30,231 nt of DNA from an uncultured Capnocytophaga sp. (lineage in GTDB: Bacteria; Bacteroidota; Bacteroidia; Flavobacteriales; Flavobacteriaceae), in the NCBI RefSeq assembly GCF_938029845.1, contig NZ_CALHGG010000138.1, positions 1 through 30,231 of the forward strand, read 5' to 3'. Below are positions 25,401 through 30,231 of the stretch, piece by piece; the first letter of the stretch is position 1, and every line of letters begins with the position of its first letter. Below the pieces are notes generated by a model. That model was given only the letters and a program-made list of their open reading frames with translations. It was not told the DNA's origin and ran no database searches. Both the position numbers and the translations under genes were made by a program.

Positions 25401-28400
25401 TATTACAGGTACTACAGTATTCGATGTAGAAAGCCTATTCAATATACCTAATAGTCACTTAGCTGCTAACCTACCAACGGGAGCTACAGTGCGTATTAGA
25501 GAGGCTTCGGGAGTAATTGCTGTGCCTAATAATCACAAGATCAATCTTAGACCTCGTAATGGAGGACAAAAACCATTGGGGATGGGTAGTTATACCTTCT
25601 ATTACGAAGTATTATCTCCTTGTGGGGAGGTGATAACCCACCAAGAAGCCAAATTGACAGTGAAAGAGCTCGTTGATTTCCAGCCTAAAACTACCATTAA
25701 GGTTTGTAATGCCAATGTAACCTTGGACGAAATCAAGCAGGAGATTATCAAAGGCTCACCTAAGGTAACTGCACTACAACCCGATTTTACTTGGTATGCC
25801 ACTGAATCCAATGCTAGGGCAAGAACCTCTCCATTGGTAGGTTCCACTAGCTTGTCTACTCCTAATGGTAGCAGTCAGGACTATTGGTTACGCCTAACCA
25901 AAAATGGCTATTGTACCCCAGAAGAGCCTATCAAAGTTACTATAAAGGGAGAGACAGGTGTAACAGTTAAAAATTTAGGTGATGTAGGTTGCCAGCTCAC
26001 GACCATAGCTTCCCTCAAAGCCTTGATAGATCCATCCGATGCTGCTAATGTTCTCATTTATAGAAGAGGGACAACCGTTCCATTGGCTGATGATGCTTTG
26101 ATAGATAATAATGAACAGTATGATTATGCGAAGAATATTTACCAATGTGTAACAGCGCCTCAACAGGTTAACTTTACCTTTACCCCTCGTACCACAGCTA
26201 AAAACGAGCAGGTAGATGTATGTTTCTATATAGGCTATTATGGGTTGCGTACTACTCTGACACAGATTAAGACAAAATTACAGGAAAGATATCCTACGGG
26301 AGCGACCTTTAAGTTTTATTCTGCCCCCGAAGCCATTCCTGCCAATGAATATACAAGTAATAGAGAATTCATTCAATCTGAGCTTTTCTACTTTACCGTA
26401 CAAGAAGCAGGCAAATGTGTCTCCTTACCATTTAGTGTAAGACCGGGTCAGAATGAAATGACCCAAGTGGAAACTAAAACAGTAACCATCTGTGAAGAAA
26501 TCACCGTAGGAGAACTGATTACTAAGATGCAAACTGACTTTGGTTATTCCAATGTAAAGATACATCAAGGACGTGGAACAGGAAATATGTCGGATAATAC
26601 CTTTGTGGATTGGAACAATGCAATCTACTTCTCTGCTGAAGAGACAGGTAAGTGTCGTAGTACTAAGGTGCCTTTAATTATTAAAAAGAATCCTAATGTA
26701 ACGGTGGCTACCCCTAAGACTTTTGAGGTATGTAAGGCTGTAGGTCAGCAACCTAAGGTGAGCGACCTAAAGACTGTAGTGGGGAATGATGCTAGAATAT
26801 TTGTCCGTGACAACAATAACCGCTGGGTATTACAGGGAGATAATGATAATGTATATGAAGCTAACTCCTACTTCTATACTATAGAGGAAGCAGGCAAGTG
26901 CCCCAGTGAAAAGACGGCCTTGGTAGTACGTATCACTCGTAAGACTGCTACACCTAATGCACCTACAGCAGGTACTTTCTGTACCGGAGCTACCATAGCT
27001 GATCTTAAGGATTATATAGATAATACCCCTCAAAATGTGGGTACACTACGGGTATATGCTACTAATACGGATACGACTCCGATAACAGATACAACAGCCT
27101 TAACGGACAATACGACTTACTACTTCTCCTTACAGGATACTGATCCTGCCAAGTGTGAGAGTGATCGTAGGGCGTTGCTGGTTACCTTAGTGGCCAAACC
27201 GACCGTGAATGCTACCTATACCTATTGTGCAGGTACTAAGTTGGAAACCCTTTGGGACGATATAGATGCGAATGACTCTGACCGTTCCCTCAAGTTCTAT
27301 GAGAACGCTTCAGGAGGTACTGTCCTTGCAAGAAATGCGGTTCTAAGAGCAGGTAATTACTATGTAGCAGAGTCTTCCACTACTTCTGCATTGGGTAACT
27401 GTGAGACCTCTCGTGTCCAATTGAAGGTAGTGCTTACCAAGGTAACAGCCATAACTGCTGACCTAAGCACAACAGAGGTGAAATACTGTAAGGGCGCTAC
27501 CAATGCTGCGGCACTTTCGGTAACCGCTGAAGGAACCGGCAATTTTACCTATACTTGGTATAAGGCAACCAACACTACCGAAACAGGTACAGTGGTAAGA
27601 ACTCAGGCCAATGTTACGACCAATCAAGATACTTATACCCCTGCTACAGACACTGTAGGTACTTCCTATTACTATGTAGTGGTAAAGAGTGATTGTGGCG
27701 ATGATAAGGCCAGCCAAAGGGCTAAGATTACCATTCAATCCTTGCCAGCTATTACCACGCAACCTGTGGCTTTGAGCAAACCTTGTAAGGATAGCACACT
27801 GACCCTATCTATAGCACACACAGGCGATGGTACACGTTCAGTACAATGGTATAAAAACACCTCCAATAGCAATACAGGAGGTACAGCTATCTCAGGCGAG
27901 ACAGCCAATACCTTTACTGTACCAACTAGCATCGTAGGTACCACTTACTATTATGCTGTTGTATCCAGTGATACAGCTTGTACTCCAGCGGTAAGTAACG
28001 TTGCTGAGGTAGTGGTGACTGAGCCAACAGCTATTGACACCAATCTTAATACAACCGAAAAGAAATATTGTAAAGATGATACTACGGTTTTGGATCTTTT
28101 GATCAAGGCTAAAGGAACCGCTCCTTTTACTTACAAATGGTATAAAGCAGCAAATGCTACTGATGTAGGTACACTTGTAAGAACGGAAGCTAACACGAAC
28201 AACGATGAGGATAGCTATACACCTGTGGTAACTACCATAGGAACCGCTTATTACTATGTAGTGGTAAGTAGCGCTTGTGGTACTGATGTAACTAGTGCTC
28301 GCACACCTATTACAGTAACAGAAAATACGGCTATTGATACTGACCTCTCTACAGCTGAAGAGAAGTACTGTAAAGGGGACACTTCAGTGAGTCCACTACT

Positions 28401-30231
28401 AATCAAGGCTAAAGGGACTCCTCCATTTACTTACCAATGGCATAAGGTGGATGCAGTTACATTAGCAGATGTAATAGTAAGAACAGAGCTTAGTACGACA
28501 GTAGCTCAGGACACTTATACTCCTGAGACAACTACCATTGGTACTTCATATTATTATGTGGAAGTACATAGTTACTGTGGTGCTGATAAAATTAGCCAAA
28601 GAGCAAAGGTTACCATTCAGGATATTACCACTAAGCCGGCACTTACTGCAGTAAATCTCTGTCAGGGCGCTACAGTGGCCGATCTCAAAGCGCAATTGGC
28701 TCAGACCCTTATAGGTACATTGAAAGTATATGCAACCGTTACCGATTCTGCAAACTTGGCAGATACTACCGTGCTTAATGCCACTACTTATTACTATACT
28801 GCTACTCAGATAGGTAAGTGTGAGAGTGATAGGCAAGCCATCGTAGTAACTCTCGTACAGAGACCTACTCCACAAGCAGCGTATGCATATTGTACAGGTA
28901 CTACCGTAGATACCCTTTGGAAGGCCATAGATACTAACGATAGCGATAACTCTATCAGAATCTATAACGTAGCTACAGGGGGAACCCCACTTACACGTAC
29001 CAACTTACTCTCTACCGCTACTTATTATGTGGCAGAGACAGCCTCTAATGGCGGAGTTGTTACTTGTGAGACCACAAGAGTAGCTACTCAAGTAACCATA
29101 GGAAGTGTGGCCAACCCAGTCATAGCAACAACACCTGCTACTTGTGGGGTGGCAACAGTGGCTAAGGTAACCAACCATGCTCCTGGTATTACCTATACCA
29201 TAACCGATAGTACCAATACGACCGTTGCAGGTACTTCAGTAGCTGCTGACGGAGCAATAGGAGGTATTACAGCAGCAGGTACTTATAAGATCAAAGCAAC
29301 ACAGGGTACTTGTACTTCAGGGGAAGTGACCTTTACCATAGCTAATGCACTGCCTGTTCCAGCTACACCTACTGTAGCAGTAGCACCACCTACTTGTACA
29401 CTGATGAGCGCAGCCAAGGTAAGCAACTATACGGATTATACACATGGAGAAACCTTTGTGATAACCAATAGCAATGGAACAGTTGTTGGTACAGTAAATA
29501 GTACTGGTAATATTACTGGGCTTACCACAGCAGGTACTTATACATTGACTATAAAACGTGGTACTTGTAGTGCTGCCGCAGTGGATTTTGATATAGCTGA
29601 CAAGCTCCCAACACCTGCTAAACCAGTGGTAACCCTAACCCCTGCCAGCTGTACTAGTCCAACGGTGGCTAAGATTACTAACTATGTATCTGGCCAGACT
29701 TATTGGAATGGTAGCACACAGCTTACAGTGAACACAAGCACCCATGAGATTACAGGTCTTGCTGTTGGTACTTATACCATCACGGCTAAGAGTATCAATA
29801 ATTGTGAGTCTTTAGCTTCAGCTAGCTTTGTAATCAAAGCAAAAAAGGTTGCAACCACCACTACCAACCCAACAGGTGCCACTTATGTAAAGGGTGCTAC
29901 CGCTACACCGCTTACAGTAACAGCTACAGGCGAAGGAACTCTTAGATACCAATGGTTTGAGGCTAACTCTGCTACAGCTACCGGTACCGCAGTAGGTAGC
30001 AATAGTCCAAGCTATACACCTTCTACGGCTACCGTAGGAAGTAAGTTCTACTATGTAGAGGTAACAGGAAGTTGTGGTACAGTCAAGAGCGCCGTTGCAG
30101 AGATTAAGGTAACAGCGCCAGCTACTACTATTGAGGCGAATAACGATCCTAACACATCTGTAACCAAGGGAGGAGAAGTGGATGTACTTAGCAATGATAA
30201 GGTCAATGGCAACCCTGCGACTCCAGCAAGT
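22459..30231 (+). CDS. Giant secreted surface adhesin with Ig-like/PKD-like repeats (3' end outside window)
   Basis: The frame runs from ATG 22459 to the window end without a stop: 2591 codons so far. A signal peptide (KRICLILLFLAPFFGLVKA, cleavage before or after QT) leads into a Thr/Asn/Val-rich protein with no membrane segment. From about 25690 on it repeats a domain of the flavobacterial surface-protein type, [YFLV]C-x-G-x-TV-x-DL, then TTYY and a late C-E-S-x-R. Interspersed are PKD/Ig-like modules ending TSYYYVVV. The last visible residues (VTKGGEVDVLSNDKVNG) look like a VxSNDxxxG cadherin-like module. Such proteins are exported by the type IX system and are often gliding or biofilm adhesins; the C-terminal sorting domain that would prove this is outside the window. 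Cysteines occur about twice per module, so disulfides are likely. Confidence 0.9.
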   Translation, partial: MKELNTYKRICLILLFLAPFFGLVKAQTCDPNILKALSETRVTYFDKITKGEKATITIKYPLIGTTYTVTDNDGNSKSFTYTSGTEEFVDLEIDSPVNVVRRYSLKAEKDGCSFQTGFNYTITPETDVKLAIRVEQEWCGTSGAIRFKVVGTGVNNANYNFYLRKHNETYDFSTAKPHTGAISLAAGKYYVIAKRKSGSWPEPAESSEIEIKNDVKTIAFTVSQIPKICGATSLGIRVDINQDQWGNHAANYPVYYTLYQSDGVTPVRPDTVHQTSNIFTGLTAGNYVVKVENFCGANPTPQSISITDESFTFTHLYTPISGKEFNCTKAQFDALYLYGTGIKKAVDSDAFNYPLTVKFTFTDPDGVVYTPTYVINNKTDLDTYLPKYYYGEALVATSNFQEFNLPNKSGTWKIKADITMCGNTTSLAEVTSVLYNPIENAMVEVANDGTSPTACHTTQLRLRYKHRRDSQATLNTYLVIEQGPTRPANDLFNYAGAGFSLMPANHSNPLLRGKYAKKILFSSYDFQTVVIPDYLRNGDTFNFRLVDDECDPTRYADLDPVIVTVPPTAVGVDIEVIASCEGATNTTAPNGSIRITRINGAAVKKIEIIEYTDTANVVHTSGTIGGTSLSLPYTLTDNNRADENNWYVRDLPKGKYKLRITDVCNNITIPNHVPQIAGQTYNLSFAPGCEPVVQGSITLGGTEDWRYNQSEFVIQHYKEDDQVWEEWAYAGLPYNTPINRKTTDEGLGKVGKFRIVRRIKNLENGYECQRVIAEREFAGELRRIEVLGFGCDDKKYHVILTPEGGTAPFTYKLVHKLPAGSTTPDTSVARTQTGDQFFINLDGNNTNNAYKFAITDACGKTVEKELTIANIQQPKIIPQPKRDYYCTGQEVKLTITDLGPNVQVEWYREDNPSATLATGFSYTIPSLTTTDFAKKYKVRIKIPSQHAIETCVTDKVQAFQFQQLAVTIASLNPNNGEVLKCITGTTVFDVESLFNIPNSHLAANLPTGATVRIREASGVIAVPNNHKINLRPRNGGQKPLGMGSYTFYYEVLSPCGEVITHQEAKLTVKELVDFQPKTTIKVCNANVTLDEIKQEIIKGSPKVTALQPDFTWYATESNARARTSPLVGSTSLSTPNGSSQDYWLRLTKNGYCTPEEPIKVTIKGETGVTVKNLGDVGCQLTTIASLKALIDPSDAANVLIYRRGTTVPLADDALIDNNEQYDYAKNIYQCVTAPQQVNFTFTPRTTAKNEQVDVCFYIGYYGLRTTLTQIKTKLQERYPTGATFKFYSAPEAIPANEYTSNREFIQSELFYFTVQEAGKCVSLPFSVRPGQNEMTQVETKTVTICEEITVGELITKMQTDFGYSNVKIHQGRGTGNMSDNTFVDWNNAIYFSAEETGKCRSTKVPLIIKKNPNVTVATPKTFEVCKAVGQQPKVSDLKTVVGNDARIFVRDNNNRWVLQGDNDNVYEANSYFYTIEEAGKCPSEKTALVVRITRKTATPNAPTAGTFCTGATIADLKDYIDNTPQNVGTLRVYATNTDTTPITDTTALTDNTTYYFSLQDTDPAKCESDRRALLVTLVAKPTVNATYTYCAGTKLETLWDDIDANDSDRSLKFYENASGGTVLARNAVLRAGNYYVAESSTTSALGNCETSRVQLKVVLTKVTAITADLSTTEVKYCKGATNAAALSVTAEGTGNFTYTWYKATNTTETGTVVRTQANVTTNQDTYTPATDTVGTSYYYVVVKSDCGDDKASQRAKITIQSLPAITTQPVALSKPCKDSTLTLSIAHTGDGTRSVQWYKNTSNSNTGGTAISGETANTFTVPTSIVGTTYYYAVVSSDTACTPAVSNVAEVVVTEPTAIDTNLNTTEKKYCKDDTTVLDLLIKAKGTAPFTYKWYKAANATDVGTLVRTEANTNNDEDSYTPVVTTIGTAYYYVVVSSACGTDVTSARTPITVTENTAIDTDLSTAEEKYCKGDTSVSPLLIKAKGTPPFTYQWHKVDAVTLADVIVRTELSTTVAQDTYTPETTTIGTSYYYVEVHSYCGADKISQRAKVTIQDITTKPALTAVNLCQGATVADLKAQLAQTLIGTLKVYATVTDSANLADTTVLNATTYYYTATQIGKCESDRQAIVVTLVQRPTPQAAYAYCTGTTVDTLWKAIDTNDSDNSIRIYNVATGGTPLTRTNLLSTATYYVAETASNGGVVTCETTRVATQVTIGSVANPVIATTPATCGVATVAKVTNHAPGITYTITDSTNTTVAGTSVAADGAIGGITAAGTYKIKATQGTCTSGEVTFTIANALPVPATPTVAVAPPTCTLMSAAKVSNYTDYTHGETFVITNSNGTVVGTVNSTGNITGLTTAGTYTLTIKRGTCSAAAVDFDIADKLPTPAKPVVTLTPASCTSPTVAKITNYVSGQTYWNGSTQLTVNTSTHEITGLAVGTYTITAKSINNCESLASASFVIKAKKVATTTTNPTGATYVKGATATPLTVTATGEGTLRYQWFEANSATATGTAVGSNSPSYTPSTATVGSKFYYVEVTGSCGTVKSAVAEIKVTAPATTIEANNDPNTSVTKGGEVDVLSNDKVNGNPATPAS
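25681..26949 (+). repeat. Array of degenerate Cys-x-TVxxL modules in the adhesin
   Basis: Each module begins with a cysteine followed a few residues later by a short helix-like motif. They are CNANVTLDEIKQEI (Cys codon 25705), CQLTTIASLKALI (25990), CFYIGYYGLRTTLTQI (26221), CEEITVGELITKM (26491) and CKAVGQQPKVSDLKTVV (26731). Clearer members follow at 26980, 27226, 28660 and 28891. Spacing is about 230-285 bases. Sequence drift between copies is large, so they are old. Confidence 0.65.
26950..27447 (+). repeat. Adhesin two-domain block, copy 1 (partner at 28630-29100)
   Basis: This stretch encodes FCTGATIADLKDYI, then YCAGTKLETLWDDIDANDSD, and ends VQLKVVLTKV. The later block encodes LCQGATVADLKAQL, YCTGTTVDTLWKAIDTNDSD and VATQVTI in the same order. 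The two blocks are therefore a duplication of a two-domain unit. The match is clear in protein and weaker in DNA. Confidence 0.8.
27448..28620 (+). repeat. Four PKD/Ig-like modules of about 97 residues in the adhesin
   Basis: Modules at 27448-27738, 28030-28329 and 28330-28620 share the plan AI-x-(T/D)-x-L-(S/N)-T-x-E-x-KYCK, FTY-x-W-(Y/H)-K, VRT, Y-T-P, (I/V)GT-(S/A)-YYYV and CG. The module at 27739-28029 is a more distant relative (KPCKDSTLTLSI, QWYKNTS, IVGTTYYYAVV). These resemble the Ig-like/PKD-like domains of flavobacterial secreted proteins. The array sits between the two copies of the two-domain block. Confidence 0.8.
28630..29100 (+). repeat. Adhesin two-domain block, copy 2 (partner at 26950-27447)
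   Basis: This copy encodes LCQGATVADLKAQL, then YCTGTTVDTLWKAIDTNDSD, and closes with CETTRVATQVTI. It is the second copy of the block at 26950 and follows the last Ig-like module directly. Confidence 0.8.
29113..29841 (+). repeat. Three tandem modules of about 80 residues in the adhesin
   Basis: Copies at about 29113-29358, 29359-29607 and 29611-29841 share a Pro-rich start (P-x-I/V-A-x-x-P-x-TC or P-x-SC), AKVTNH/AKVSNY/AKITNY, a GI/GL-(T/A) turn, (A/V)GTY and a late Cys. A further Ig-like module (29842-30123, LRYQWFEANS, VGSKFYYVEV) follows, then the cadherin-like segment. Confidence 0.75.

Noticed and set aside
22705..28875. Several minus-strand open frames of 60-109 codons opposite the adhesin
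   Set aside because: They lie in the shadow of one continuous plus-strand gene with signal peptide and repeats, and have no promoters or recognisable domains.

Overview
The window looks like chromosome from a gliding, host-associated member of the Flavobacteriia, most like Capnocytophaga. This is inferred from gene content and signals, since no database search was possible. The supporting signs are: promoters of the Bacteroidetes type (TTG or TTTG, a spacer of about 16-20 nt, then TAnnTTTG) before several genes; no strong Shine-Dalgarno sequences; an atpD-atpC pair with no other ATP synthase genes beside it; an S16 protein with a long charged tail; and a giant secreted, repeat-rich adhesin of the flavobacterial kind. 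Base composition is AT-rich throughout. There are no insertion sequences, no CRISPR array and no obvious foreign island.

Layout. 1-5.2 kb: the 3' end of a cytochrome c maturation gene (ccsA/ResC type), a small lipoprotein, a CCG-domain Fe-S protein, trmB, a transaldolase-like aldolase (fsa type) and a conserved protein of unknown function. Strong hairpin terminators separate the convergent pairs. 5.2-11.1 kb, all minus strand: a YkuD_2-type L,D-transpeptidase, a Nif3-like protein and a coiled-coil protein with a decayed zinc ribbon form a likely operon; upstream of it lie a polytopic membrane protein with histidine motifs and an HtrA/DegP protease. 11.3-17.1 kb: a FadR-type GntR regulator and a CrtI-like FAD oxidoreductase, a class A penicillin-binding protein whose 3' end overlaps that oxidoreductase, and a family 2 glycosyltransferase that starts with TTG. 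17.2-17.9 kb: tRNA-Asn with its own promoter and terminator, an orphan promoter that may drive a small RNA, and a frameshifted remnant of an HD-domain (p)ppGpp hydrolase. 17.9-19.7 kb: atpD-atpC. 20.0-22.3 kb: rpsP-rimM-(RlpA-like lipoprotein)-(UbiA-like membrane protein), tightly packed. 22.46 kb to the end: one open reading frame of at least 2591 codons, a secreted surface protein made of repeated Ig-like/PKD-like modules, cut off by the window edge.

Many of the genes concern the cell envelope: cell-wall synthesis and cross-linking (PBP1A, L,D-transpeptidase, RlpA-like), envelope protein quality control (DegP), glycosyl transfer and surface adhesion. The rest are ordinary translation and energy genes (trmB, tRNA-Asn, rpsP, rimM, atpDC).

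The most unusual signal is not a gene. Three spacers between same-strand genes (2110-2166, 12042-12125, 21064-21118) are built from tandem 7-base units that turn into their own reverse complement half way. Each begins at or next to the upstream stop codon and ends within about 10 bases of the next start codon. Other points worth checking are the orphan promoter with hairpins at 17478-17620, the pseudogene at 17641-17824, and the module duplications in the adhesin.
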